Shown: piece after piece, positions 1 to 8,108 of the stretch
Numbering within the stretch: position 1 is the first letter of the stretch
Layout of the letters: each line of letters begins with the position of its first letter
Source of the DNA: an uncultured Collinsella sp.
GTDB taxonomy: Bacteria > Actinomycetota > Coriobacteriia > Coriobacteriales > Coriobacteriaceae
NCBI GenBank assembly: GCA_902475865.1
Contig: CABSBK010000026.1
Location: 1 to 9,334, forward strand
DNA: 9,334 nucleotides
Direction: 5' to 3'
Notes under the pieces: generated by a model
Databases searched by the model: none
The model's input: the letters and a program-made list of their open reading frames with translations, nothing else
Told to the model about the DNA's origin: nothing
Position numbers and translations under genes: made by a program

Positions 1-9
1 GACAATCTC

Positions 10-288
10 TTAGCCCACCAGACCCACGCTGATCAAAACGCCCAGCGCAGCGAGCCATTTGCTCCCCCTAGAATCGGGGCGTTCCGAGCGCACGAGCATA
101 ACGCCCGCGATGCTCGCCGTCAGCTCGAACGGCAGCTCGCCGGCCGCCTCGACAAAGCGACCGTACATGCTGCCGATGTTGAACAGCGCGCTCGAAATCT
201 GATAGTCGAAGAAACTGCCCACGCCCAGACAAAGACACAGGACAACCGCGATAATGGCGACGTCTTTCTTATAGATGTATCCGAACAT
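10..288 (-). CDS. Small membrane protein resembling the N-terminal part of a PAP2-family phosphatase; probably truncated
   Basis: This 92-residue ORF starts at an ATG preceded by a good ribosome binding site (GAAAGGAAAGC-ATG) and ends at TAA at 10-12. A hydrophobic helix spans about residues 10-27, followed by a stretch around 28-53 (FFDYQISSALFN, then GRFVEAAGELPFEL). Two more hydrophobic segments lie at about 55-66 and 79-92. This layout resembles the first third of membrane PAP2 (type 2 phosphatidic acid phosphatase) proteins, which usually run past 200 residues. The family's catalytic motifs (KX6RP, PSGH, SRX5HX3D) are all absent. The ORF lies 56 bases downstream of mfd on the same strand, so it may be co-transcribed. 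Either it is a real short membrane protein, or a frameshift or nonsense change has cut a PAP2 gene. The rest lies outside the window, so I cannot decide. The family call is by resemblance only. Confidence 0.55.
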   Translation of the reverse strand: MFGYIYKKDVAIIAVVLCLCLGVGSFFDYQISSALFNIGSMYGRFVEAAGELPFELTASIAGVMLVRSERPDSRGSKWLAALGVLISVGLVG

Positions 289-344
289 GCTTTCCTTTCG
301 ATGGAACCAGAGTGCCCAAATGGGGCGTTTGCAGCGTCGACCCG

Positions 345-3300
345 TTAGTCGTCGTCGCTGGCACCCAACTGCTGCAACAGCATGAGTGCCGCGGCCACGG
401 GGCCGGTACCGTCGTTGGCGTCGAGACCGCGACCCAGGCCGCTGCCCGCGCCGGCGCCCGCCTTGTAGGGCACCGACAGTTTGCGGCTCTTGGGGAAGTT
501 CACCGCGCCATAGCGGGTCTTTAGCTCAAAGGCCACCTTCTTGGGCACGTCGACGCCCAAAAACGTGATGCGACCGCCGCTGAGCGTGACGCTCTCGAGC
601 CCCAGGCGCTCGCCGCGAATGCGGATTCGTGCGCGATTGAACAGGTTGAGTCCCGCCAACGGCAGCTCACCATGCGCGGCCTCGGTCTCTTCCTGCACCT
701 CATCGATGCTCTCCAGGTCCTCGGCCGCCGCGAGTTTACGGTACACGAGTACGCGCTGATCCACCGCCGGCAGGTACTCCTCGGACAAGAAGTAGTCGGC
801 CGGCAGGTTAATGCCCACGCTCGCCGCCTCCACGCCGGCGTCGTCATCGCCGCGCGCCTCGGCCACCGCCTGGCCCAGCATCTGCGTAAACAGGTCAAAG
901 CCCACGCTCGACAGGTTGCCGTGCTGCTCGGCGCCCATAAGCGAGCCGGCACCGCGAATCTCCAGGTCGCGCATGGCGATGCGCATGCCGCTGCCCAGGT
1001 CCTGGAACTCGGATAGTGCGGTCAGGCGCGCCGTGGCCTCCTCGGTGAGTGGCAGCTCGCCCGGGAACATAAAGTACGCGTAGGCCTGCGTGGCAGAGCG
1101 ACCCACACGACCCTTGAGCTGGTAGAGCTGCGCCAGGCCCAGGCGCTGCGAGTCCTCGATGATCAGCGTGTTGGCGGTCGCGTTGTCGATACCGCTCTCC
1201 ACGATGGTCGTGGCGATGAGCACGTCGATCTTTTTGGTCGCGAACTCGATCATCACGTCCTCGACCTCGCGCGGACTCATCTTGCCGTGCGCCACGCCCA
1301 CGCGCGCCTCGGGCGCGGCCTCGTGCACGCGCGCCACGGCGTCATCGATGGTCTTGACGCGGTTGGACACGTAGTACACCTGGCCGCCGCGGCCCACCTC
1401 CAGGCGAATCGCCGCGCTTACCACGTCGGGGTCGTACTCCCCCACGTGCACGATCACGGGACGACGCCCGGTCGGCGGCGTGGTGATCAGGCTCATGTCG
1501 CGCACGCCGCTCGTGGCCATCTGCATGGTTCGCGGAATAGGCGTTGCCGAAAGCGTGAGCACGTCAATCTGCTCGCGCAGGTTCTTGAGCTGCTCCTTGT
1601 GCTGCACGCCAAAGCGTTGCTCCTCGTCGATGATCACCAGGCCCAGGTTTTTGGGGTTCACATCGGCCGAAAGCAGACGGTGCGTGCCGATGAGCACGTC
1701 GATCGTGCCCTCGGCAAACGCCTTGAGCGCGCGCTTTTGCTGCGCCGGGGTGCGGAAGCGGCTGAGCACCTCGACCTCCAGACCAAACGGGGCAAAGCGC
1801 TCAAAGAACGTCTCGTAGTGCTGCTGGGCCAGAATGGTCGTGGGGCAGAGCACCATGACTTGGCGGCCGGAGTCCACGCACTTAAACGCCGCGCGCAGGG
1901 CAACCTCGGTCTTGCCAAAACCTACGTCGCCACACAGCAGGCGGTCCATGGGCTTGGGCGCCTCCATATCGGCCTTAATGTCGGCGATGGCCTCCAGCTG
2001 GTCGCGCGTCTCGTCGTAAGGAAAGCTCTCCTCCATCTCGATCTGCTCGGGCGTGTCAGGCGGGCAGGCGATACCCGCGATTGATGAGCGGCGCGTATAC
2101 AGGTCGACCAGGTCAAACGCCAGCTTTTTGGCGTTCTTGCGCGCCTTGTTGGTGGCGCGCGTCCAGTCGGCTGTGTTGAGCCTGGTCAGGCGCGGTTTGT
2201 CGCCGTCGGGGCCAACATAGCGCGTGATACGGTCGACCTGCTCGAGCGGCACGTAGAGCTTGTCGCCGTCGGCATATTCCAGCAAAAAGTAGTCGCGCTC
2301 TTTGCCGCCCACTTCCTGACGCGCAATCTCGCTAAAGAGTGCGATGCCGTGAGTGGCGTGCACCACGTAGTCGCCCGGCTTAAACGGGAAGGTGATCTGC
2401 GTAATGTCCACCTTGCGGCGGCTGCGCGCGCGGTTGGCATCCATACGGGCGTTGAGGTCGGCGATCGAGAACACGGCCAGGTTGGCATCGGGCACCACCA
2501 CGCCCTGCGGCAGGGCAGCGTCCACAAAGGTCACGCGTCCGCGCGAGATGGTGGGCACGGCGGCACCGGCGGCAGCCTGGGCCGCGCCCGCCTCGAGCGA
2601 GCGGGCGTTGAGCGCGTCGACCTTACGCTCGCGAATGGAAGCGTGGGCCTCCTGGCGTGCGGCACGGTCGGCAGAATCTGCCGCTGCCACGCGCACGTGG
2701 TCGCCAATTACGCCGGCGTTTTCGGGGGCCGCCGTCAGCGATTCCTCAAAGGTAATGCCCTCATCGCCAAAGGTGAGCTCCATCGACTCACGCGCACCGC
2801 GGTCGGGGATGGCAAACACGCAGGCATAGCGCTTGCCCACGACCTCCTGGATGCGCGTCATAAAACGGTTGTCCGAGCCTGCGATGGCAGGCTGCTCAAT
2901 CTTGAGCTCGGCCGTCACCGCGCCGCCGGCACGAATGAGGCTTACGTAGTTCAGACGCTGCTGGGCACCAAAATCGAGCTGTTGAGCGCACACGTACAGA
3001 CCGTCCAGGCGGTCAATCCCCGCCTCGCCGGCACGGGCCTCGATATCCTCGTAGGCACGCAGGCAGTCGTCGAACAGCGAGCGCGGCTCGGACAAAACCA
3101 CAAGCGCCTTGCCGCTCACGTGTGCCAACGGACTCACGGTCTGGCCGTACATCACCGGCAAAAAGCGGTCGAGCTCGGGCGTGACGATGCGCGCATCCAC
3201 CATCTCGAGCAGCGCCGCCAGCTTGCTATCGTCTTGGCTTGCGCGGTAGAGCGCCACGTGCATGTTGTGGACCGCCTCATCGGTAAGCGCCAGCTCACGG

Positions 3301-3977
3301 CAGGGGAAGATCTCGATACTGTCCTCGTTGCCGATGGTTTGGCCCGTGGAGCTCACCATGCGGCGGATGCGGTCAATCTCGTCGCCAAAGAACTCGATGC
3401 GTACGGGCGCCTTTTCCTGTGCGGGGAACACCTCGACGGTGTCGCCGTGCACGCGGAACAGACCGGGCGCGTCGGCGGCGCCGGCATTGGTGTAGCCCAT
3501 GCCCACCAGGCGCTGCGGCACCTCGTCAAAAGGAATCTCCTCGCCAACCGCAAAAGTGGTGGACTCCCAATAGCGACTCTCGACCGGCGGCACGCAGCGC
3601 AGCAGCGCACGGGCCGAGGCAACCATGATGCAGTTGTCCCCGCGCACGATGCGCCCCAGAGCCTCGCAGCGCTGCGCCACCACGGCGTCGTCGGGCGCCT
3701 GCTCGCGCCACGGATAGTCCTTGCGCTCGGGAAAACGGCACACATGCGCAAGGCCCACGTAGGCGGCAAGGCTGCGCGCGGCGCGATCGGCCGCGTCCTC
3801 GCCGCTCACAATGTAGACCGTCGGTCGCGGACGGCGCGCAAACTGGGCGGCCGCCATAAGCGTACGGCCCGACTGCGACACGGCCAGCGTCACGTCCTCG
3901 CCGGCATCGAGTCCGGCCTCGACGGTCTGCAAGGCCTCGGCAGTGTAGAGCTGCGCGGCTATACGGTGAATGAGCAT
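345..3977 (-). CDS. mfd: Transcription-repair coupling factor Mfd (TRCF), superfamily 2 DNA translocase
   Basis: Mfd binds RNA polymerase stalled at a DNA lesion, pushes it off by ATP-driven translocation and recruits UvrA for nucleotide excision repair. I start it at the ATG at 3977 because GGAGGAACAGC lies directly upstream; an in-frame ATG nine codons earlier lacks such a site. This gives 1210 residues, slightly longer than the roughly 1150-1180 usual for the family. In order: a UvrB-like N-terminal module (about 1-420, with DYPWREQAP near 87-95); a CarD-like RNA-polymerase-interacting domain (about 530-590, FKPGDYVVHATHGIALF); helicase motif I GDVGFGKTE at 683-691; DEEQ box at 784-787; SAT-type motif LSATPIPRT at 809-817; motif VI QLKGRVGRS at 953-961; and the TRCF C-terminal domain (about 1060-1165). 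An Ala-rich stretch at about 432-475 and a Gly/Ala-rich tail after 1172 look like extra, poorly conserved sequence. It follows nth on the same strand after a 120-base gap. Confidence 0.97.
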   Translation of the reverse strand: MLIHRIAAQLYTAEALQTVEAGLDAGEDVTLAVSQSGRTLMAAAQFARRPRPTVYIVSGEDAADRAARSLAAYVGLAHVCRFPERKDYPWREQAPDDAVVAQRCEALGRIVRGDNCIMVASARALLRCVPPVESRYWESTTFAVGEEIPFDEVPQRLVGMGYTNAGAADAPGLFRVHGDTVEVFPAQEKAPVRIEFFGDEIDRIRRMVSSTGQTIGNEDSIEIFPCRELALTDEAVHNMHVALYRASQDDSKLAALLEMVDARIVTPELDRFLPVMYGQTVSPLAHVSGKALVVLSEPRSLFDDCLRAYEDIEARAGEAGIDRLDGLYVCAQQLDFGAQQRLNYVSLIRAGGAVTAELKIEQPAIAGSDNRFMTRIQEVVGKRYACVFAIPDRGARESMELTFGDEGITFEESLTAAPENAGVIGDHVRVAAADSADRAARQEAHASIRERKVDALNARSLEAGAAQAAAGAAVPTISRGRVTFVDAALPQGVVVPDANLAVFSIADLNARMDANRARSRRKVDITQITFPFKPGDYVVHATHGIALFSEIARQEVGGKERDYFLLEYADGDKLYVPLEQVDRITRYVGPDGDKPRLTRLNTADWTRATNKARKNAKKLAFDLVDLYTRRSSIAGIACPPDTPEQIEMEESFPYDETRDQLEAIADIKADMEAPKPMDRLLCGDVGFGKTEVALRAAFKCVDSGRQVMVLCPTTILAQQHYETFFERFAPFGLEVEVLSRFRTPAQQKRALKAFAEGTIDVLIGTHRLLSADVNPKNLGLVIIDEEQRFGVQHKEQLKNLREQIDVLTLSATPIPRTMQMATSGVRDMSLITTPPTGRRPVIVHVGEYDPDVVSAAIRLEVGRGGQVYYVSNRVKTIDDAVARVHEAAPEARVGVAHGKMSPREVEDVMIEFATKKIDVLIATTIVESGIDNATANTLIIEDSQRLGLAQLYQLKGRVGRSATQAYAYFMFPGELPLTEEATARLTALSEFQDLGSGMRIAMRDLEIRGAGSLMGAEQHGNLSSVGFDLFTQMLGQAVAEARGDDDAGVEAASVGINLPADYFLSEEYLPAVDQRVLVYRKLAAAEDLESIDEVQEETEAAHGELPLAGLNLFNRARIRIRGERLGLESVTLSGGRITFLGVDVPKKVAFELKTRYGAVNFPKSRKLSVPYKAGAGAGSGLGRGLDANDGTGPVAAALMLLQQLGASDDD

Positions 3978-4002
3978 GCTGTTCCTCCGGCATTGCAACG
4001 CC

Positions 4003-4030
4003 AAAAGCCCGTCGGGGCAAGCTCGGCGGG
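4003..4030 (-). terminator. Weak hairpin plus short T-run in the mfd leader (possible attenuator)
   Basis: Read on the minus strand, CCCGCCG (4030-4024) can pair with CGACGGG (4014-4008) around a 9-base loop, with one C-A mismatch, and CTTTT follows. It lies between the nth stop and the mfd ribosome binding site, ending about 25 bases before the mfd ATG. The stem is short and imperfect and the T-run has only four bases, so it may do nothing. If it works, it would thin transcription from nth into mfd rather than end the operon, because little room remains for a separate mfd promoter. Confidence 0.25.
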
Positions 4031-4097
4031 TATGCGGCGGATTTCATTGCCTGTCATGGTAGCGCATGAGATGGACACGCCAGCACACGCCAAACAG

Positions 4098-4763
4098 CTA
4101 CCCCAAAACGCGCACGCTGGGGCAAAGGTCTGCCAGCGGGCACTCGTCGCACTTAGGCTTGCGGGCGTCGCAGATCTCGCGGCCAAAGGTAATCCACTGA
4201 TGGTTGACCGACTCCCAATACTCGTGCGGCAGAATCTTGAGCAGGTCTTGCTCGGTCTTGAGCGGCTCCTTGGCGTGCGTCTTGGGACTCAGCATCAGGC
4301 GGTGCGCGATGCGGTTGACGTGCGTATCGACCGCGATGCCCTCGACAATGCCAAACCCCACGTTGAGCACGATGTTCGCCGTCTTGCGGCCAACGCCCGG
4401 CAGCTTGACGAGCTCCTTCATGTCGGCCGGCACCTCGCCACCGTAATCGGCAACGATCATCTGCGCGGCCTCCACGGCGTGCTTGGCCTTGCTCTTATAA
4501 AAGCCGAGCGACTTAATGGTATCGGTCACATCGGCCACGCTCGCCCCCGCCATGGCCTCGGGCGTGGGCCACTGGGCAAACAGCTTCGGCGTCACCTTGT
4601 TGACCTGCGCGTCGGTCGTCTGCGCCGAGAGCAGCACCGCGATGAGCAGCCTAAAGGGATTCTCGTGATCCAAAAAACACTCGACCGGGCCATAGCGACG
4701 GTTGAGGCGCTCGCACACCTCAACGGCGCGCTCGCGTTTGGCGGCATTGGTCTCGCGTGGCAT
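4098..4763 (-). CDS. nth: Endonuclease III (DNA glycosylase / AP lyase, [4Fe-4S])
   Basis: Nth removes oxidised pyrimidines from DNA and nicks the abasic site by beta-elimination, starting base excision repair. I start it at the ATG at 4763, where GAGGAG lies six bases upstream; an in-frame ATG eight codons earlier has no such site. The 221-residue length fits the family. The sequence shows the helix-hairpin-helix LPGVGRKTA at 121-129, with the likely Schiff-base lysine K127; the catalytic aspartate in VDTHVNR (D146); LLSAQTTD at 44-51; and the iron-sulfur cluster ligands C198-X6-C205-X2-C208-X5-C214, exactly the spacing of classical endonuclease III. All key residues are present, so the enzyme should be active. 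It starts 63 bases after the ABC exporter stop with no terminator between, which suggests co-transcription with that gene. Confidence 0.97.
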   Translation of the reverse strand: MPRETNAAKRERAVEVCERLNRRYGPVECFLDHENPFRLLIAVLLSAQTTDAQVNKVTPKLFAQWPTPEAMAGASVADVTDTIKSLGFYKSKAKHAVEAAQMIVADYGGEVPADMKELVKLPGVGRKTANIVLNVGFGIVEGIAVDTHVNRIAHRLMLSPKTHAKEPLKTEQDLLKILPHEYWESVNHQWITFGREICDARKPKCDECPLADLCPSVRVLG

Positions 4764-4826
4764 AACAACTCCTCGGCTCAGCGGCATAACAAATCTACGG
4801 GCACGATTGTCCCACGTATGGGGTCT

Positions 4827-6629
4827 TTACGCCTCCAAAAATGCGCCGGTCTGGCGGCCCCACAGGCTCGCATACTCGCCGCCCGCCTCGACAAGCTGCG
4901 CATGCGTACCGTCCTCGACAATCTCGCCGTCCGCCAGCACCACGATGCGGTCGAGCGCCGCCACGGTGGACAGGCGATGTGCCACCACAATGGAGGTGCG
5001 GCCGCGCATCAGGTTCTCGAGCGCCTCCTGCACCAGCGCCTCGGACTCGCTGTCCAAGGCAGACGTCGCCTCGTCGAGCACCAGGATCGGCGCGTCGGTC
5101 AGAATAGCGCGGGCAATGGCCACGCGCTGGCGCTGGCCGCCCGAAAGCTTAACGCCACGCTCGCCCACCATGGTGTCAAAGCCACGGGGCAGGCGGTCGA
5201 TAAACTCGGTCGCATTAGCTAAGCGAGCCGCCTCGCGGATCTGCTCGTCGGTGGCGTCGGGGCGGCCGTAGGCGATATTCTCGCGAATGGAGCGATGGAA
5301 CAGCAGCGCCTCCTGCGGCACGTAGGCAACCTGGCGGCGGAGACTCTGCTGCGTACAGCGCGAGACGTCCTGGCCGTCCACGAGCACGCGGCCGCCCTGT
5401 ACGTCGTCCAGGCGCAGCAACAGCTTGGTGAGCGTCGTCTTGCCCGAACCCGATTTGCCCACCAGGCCCACGCGCTGGCCCGCCGCAACGTGAAGCGTCA
5501 GGTCGTCGAACACGCTCTCGCCTGCCGCGGCGTCACGGTATGCAAAGCTCAGGTGCTCAAAATCAATCGCGCCCTCGCTTACTTTAAGCTCGGGAGCGTT
5601 CTCGTCGTCTGCCACCAGACGCGGCTCGTCCAGCACGCGCGTCATCTCGGCCGCATCACCGAGCGCGCGGTTGATGCGCTGCATCATGGAGCTTACGTAG
5701 TTCAGACGCATGGTGAGGTTGTACGTATAGGTAAAGATCATGACGAGCGCGCCGGCAGAGATGCCAAACCACGCGTTGCCGCCCGCGACGAACACGCTCA
5801 CCACGGCCATGGTAATGACGATAAGGCCCGAGGTCGTAAAGTTGCGCTGCATCATGGCGTGCATCGAAACCGTTTCAGCATCGCGCGCGGCGCGGTCGGC
5901 GGTATCGAACAGGTCGCGCTCAAAGTCCTCGCGCCCACAGGTCTTGACGGCCAGGATGTTCGTGACCGCGTCGGACAGCACGCCCGACAGTTTGTTCTGA
6001 GCGGCGGACGTCGCGGCCGAAAGCGGCATGATGCGCTTGTACATAAGCCAGACAAACGCAATGTAGACGACCATGATGCCCACCAGGATCACGGTAAACG
6101 TCGGCACCACCGGAGCGAGCGCCGCCACCGTGCAGACAACCGAAGTGATGGTGGGAATGAGCGAATACACCGTCACGTCGACCAAGCCCGTGTAGCCACT
6201 CATAAAACGACTCGTCTGGCTCACAAGCGATCCGCCAAAGCGGCTGGTGTGAAATGTCATGGATTGATTGGAGAGCGTGTCAAAGCACAGGCGCGCCAGG
6301 TGATAGTTGCCCGCAATCTCGAGCTTGTAGACGGTGTAGTCCTGCAGCTTGGAGAGGATTTGGCCCACTAGGTTAACGAGCACCAGCGCCAGAATGTAAG
6401 GGCCAAAGACCTCAAACACCTGGTCACCCGCCACGGGGCCGGCCTGAACGCGGTCAACGATAAGGGCCATCACGTAGGTGTTGGCAAACGTGAGCAAAAA
6501 GATGTAGCCCGCCGACGAGAACACCGAGAGAAAGACGATCAGCGGCTGTGTGCGCGTGACGTCCCAAAAACGCTGCAGCGTGCGGCGCACGGTGGAACGT
6601 TTGAGCGGACTGGTGCTTCTCTGAGACAT
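4827..6629 (-). CDS. ABC exporter half-transporter (membrane domain fused to ATPase domain)
   Basis: This 600-residue protein has the type IV (MsbA/LmrA/BmrA-like) exporter layout: an N-terminal membrane domain joined to one ATPase domain, normally working as a dimer in the cytoplasmic membrane. The start at 6629 is chosen for AAAGGAAGACC-ATG; an in-frame ATG twelve codons upstream lacks a matching site. Hydrophobic segments lie at about 30-59, 73-95, 155-175, 177-197, 267-285 and 287-305. The ATPase domain (about 354-595) has Walker A GKSGSGKT at 391-398, Q-loop Q439, signature LSGGQRQR at 495-502, Walker B ILVLDE at 515-520 with the catalytic glutamate, D-loop SALD, and H-loop histidine H551. 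Every catalytic element is present. Only one half-transporter is in the window, so a homodimer is likeliest. The substrate (lipid, drug or peptide) cannot be told from sequence. It begins a probable unit with nth and mfd, just after the rmuC terminator. Confidence 0.95.
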   Translation of the reverse strand: MSQRSTSPLKRSTVRRTLQRFWDVTRTQPLIVFLSVFSSAGYIFLLTFANTYVMALIVDRVQAGPVAGDQVFEVFGPYILALVLVNLVGQILSKLQDYTVYKLEIAGNYHLARLCFDTLSNQSMTFHTSRFGGSLVSQTSRFMSGYTGLVDVTVYSLIPTITSVVCTVAALAPVVPTFTVILVGIMVVYIAFVWLMYKRIMPLSAATSAAQNKLSGVLSDAVTNILAVKTCGREDFERDLFDTADRAARDAETVSMHAMMQRNFTTSGLIVITMAVVSVFVAGGNAWFGISAGALVMIFTYTYNLTMRLNYVSSMMQRINRALGDAAEMTRVLDEPRLVADDENAPELKVSEGAIDFEHLSFAYRDAAAGESVFDDLTLHVAAGQRVGLVGKSGSGKTTLTKLLLRLDDVQGGRVLVDGQDVSRCTQQSLRRQVAYVPQEALLFHRSIRENIAYGRPDATDEQIREAARLANATEFIDRLPRGFDTMVGERGVKLSGGQRQRVAIARAILTDAPILVLDEATSALDSESEALVQEALENLMRGRTSIVVAHRLSTVAALDRIVVLADGEIVEDGTHAQLVEAGGEYASLWGRQTGAFLEA

Positions 6630-6675
6630 GGTCTTCCTTTCGCGTCTGATAGGGCGAAACGCCATTGTTGCACAT

Positions 6676-6689
6676 TGAAGCGCACTTCA
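6676..6689. promoter_or_regulatory. 14-bp near-palindrome upstream of the ABC exporter gene (possible operator)
   Basis: The sequence TGAAGCGCACTTCA has 5-base inverted arms (TGAAG/CTTCA) around CGCA and lies 47 bases before the exporter's ATG, between it and the rmuC terminator. On the minus strand a poor -35-like TTGCCT overlaps its upstream edge, and no convincing -10 follows at the right distance. An operator for a small dimeric regulator is conceivable, since exporters are often under local control, but no regulator gene is nearby. A promoter for the exporter-nth-mfd unit should lie in this 75-base stretch; I cannot place it firmly. Confidence 0.25.
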
Positions 6690-6704
6690 GGCAAGCACGA
6701 TGCG

Positions 6705-6735
6705 AAAAGCGCCCGCGCCGTGCTTGCGCGGGCGC
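6705..6735 (-). terminator. Intrinsic terminator of rmuC
   Basis: On the minus strand, GCGCCCGCGC (6735-6726) pairs perfectly with GCGCGGGCGC (6718-6709) around a 7-base loop, and TTTT follows at 6708-6705. It lies 17 bases past the rmuC stop codon. The 10-bp, all-G/C stem is strong although the T-run is short. In the plus direction the stem is followed by C residues, so it should work only for minus-strand transcription. It separates rmuC from the exporter gene. Confidence 0.85.
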
Positions 6736-6752
6736 CCCGCCGTCAGATGCAG

Positions 6753-8108
6753 CTAGTCCTCGTCTTTTTGGTCTGCGAGCAGCTCCGCGGATGTGAGCCC
6801 CAAGATCTCGTCAGCCTCCTTGGCATCTTCCAGGGCGTCGATGTCCTTGAGTTTGCGCTCCATAACGTTGGTGCGCGTGGTGATGATGCCCTCAACCGTT
6901 TTACCCGCGGTCTCGATCTGCTGTTGGGCGCGGCGCAGCGCCGCCTGATAACGCGGCAGCTCGGCCTTGACGGCGGAAAGCACGCGCAGCACGTCGTCGG
7001 TACGTTTTTGCAATTTAAACGTCTGGTAGCTCATCTGCAGGCTGTTGAGGATGGCCGCCATGGTGCTGGGGCCGGCAACGTTGACGTGATAGTCGCGGCC
7101 CAGGGTCTCGATAAGCCCGGGACGGCTGACGACCTCGGCGTACAGCCCCTCAAACGGAACGAACATGATGCCAAAATTGGTCGTCGCGGGCACGCTCAGG
7201 TACTTTTCGCAGATGTCCTTTGCCTCGCGTTTCACCATCGCATCGAGCGTCTTGCGCGCGGTGGCCACAGCCTCAGCATCGCCCGACTCTTGCGCGTCGA
7301 GCAGATGCTCGTACGCGTCGCCCGGGAATTTGGAGTCGATCGGCAGCAGCACGGGATCGCCCTCGTCCACCGGCAGCTTGACGGCAAACTCAACGCGCTC
7401 CGAGGCGCCGGGCTTGGTAGCGACGTTTTCCAGATACTGGTCGGGCGTAAGGATGTCCGCCAGGATTGCACCCAGCTGCACCTCGCCCAAAATGCCACGC
7501 GCTTTTACATTGCCCAGTACGCGCTTAAGGTCGCCCACGCCGGTGGCGATTGACTGCATGTCGCCCAAACCCTTGTACACAGCCTCGAGCTGGTCGCTCA
7601 CCTGCTTAAACGATGCCGACAGGCGATCGTTGAGCGTACGGGAGAGTTTCTCGTCCACCGTCGCGCGCATCTGATCGAGCTGCACGTTGTTGTCCTTGCG
7701 GATGGCGCCCAGCTGGGCATCGACCGTCTCGCGCACCTTGTCCAGGCGGTGCTCGATGCCCTCGCGGTTGGCGCCAAGCTGTTGGGCTGTCTCGCGGCGC
7801 AGGTCATCCATACGGTCGCCGGCCTGCGAGAACTCACGCGCGATGGTCAGGTAGCGCTGCTGCTCTACGGCCGCATCGGTCGTCTGCTGCTGCGCGATGG
7901 CATTTGCCGTGCGGCGGGTTTCGGCCAAAGCGACGTTCAGGGTGTCGAGCGCATTGTTGGCCTGCTCGAGCGCAGCCAGCATCTCTGCCCCGCTATCGCC
8001 GCGCTCCTGCAGCTCGACGCGAAGGCCCTTGAGCTGCAGGGCACAAGCCACAGCAACCCCCACCGCCACCAAGGCGGTCACAACAAGCACGATATCAATA
8101 GCAGACAT
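6753..8108 (-). CDS. rmuC: RmuC family protein (DNA recombination-limiting protein)
   Basis: RmuC was first described in E. coli as a factor limiting recombination at inverted repeats, and is predicted to have a nuclease-like (PD-(D/E)XK-type) core; its exact biochemical role is unsettled. The 451-residue ORF begins with a short N-terminal membrane anchor (about 4-25), then a long predicted coiled coil rich in Q, E, R and A (about 30-185). The conserved core follows: KARGILGEVQLGAILADIL at 202-220, LPIDSKFPGDAYEHLL at 255-270, FVPFEGLYAE at 316-325, and AGPSTMAAILNSLQMSYQTF at 345-364. E209, D258 and K260 are candidate active-site residues. A second helical region (about 380-430) and an acidic tail end the protein. 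This order of anchor, coiled coil and core is standard for RmuC. GGAG lies only three bases before the ATG, a tight but plausible spacing. It ends at a strong terminator and follows the unknown membrane protein gene by 123 bases. Confidence 0.95.
   Translation of the reverse strand: MSAIDIVLVVTALVAVGVAVACALQLKGLRVELQERGDSGAEMLAALEQANNALDTLNVALAETRRTANAIAQQQTTDAAVEQQRYLTIAREFSQAGDRMDDLRRETAQQLGANREGIEHRLDKVRETVDAQLGAIRKDNNVQLDQMRATVDEKLSRTLNDRLSASFKQVSDQLEAVYKGLGDMQSIATGVGDLKRVLGNVKARGILGEVQLGAILADILTPDQYLENVATKPGASERVEFAVKLPVDEGDPVLLPIDSKFPGDAYEHLLDAQESGDAEAVATARKTLDAMVKREAKDICEKYLSVPATTNFGIMFVPFEGLYAEVVSRPGLIETLGRDYHVNVAGPSTMAAILNSLQMSYQTFKLQKRTDDVLRVLSAVKAELPRYQAALRRAQQQIETAGKTVEGIITTRTNVMERKLKDIDALEDAKEADEILGLTSAELLADQKDED

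Noticed and set aside
314..326. Small hairpin GCCC-N5-GGGC after the mfd stop, considered as an mfd terminator
   Set aside because: The stem is only four base pairs and no T-run follows on the minus strand.
1287..2084. A 265-codon plus-strand open frame inside mfd
   Set aside because: It is antisense to the helicase core of mfd, with low-complexity His/Ala/Arg-rich sequence and no ribosome binding site.
4811..4822. CCCA/TGGG mini-hairpin between the exporter and nth, considered as a terminator
   Set aside because: The stem is four base pairs with no T-run, too weak to end transcription.
2349..5222. A 957-codon open frame on the plus strand
   Set aside because: It runs antisense through mfd, nth, both gaps and part of the exporter. 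Its product is a shapeless His/Ala/Arg/Leu-rich sequence without domains and it has no ribosome binding site. Long antisense frames are expected opposite GC-rich genes.
5295..6371. A 358-codon plus-strand open frame
   Set aside because: It is antisense to the ABC exporter, with His/Arg/Val-rich composition and no motif. The minus-strand gene has every catalytic motif of its family.
6675..7553. A 292-codon plus-strand open frame
   Set aside because: It is antisense to rmuC and crosses the rmuC terminator stem. It has no recognisable domain or start signal.
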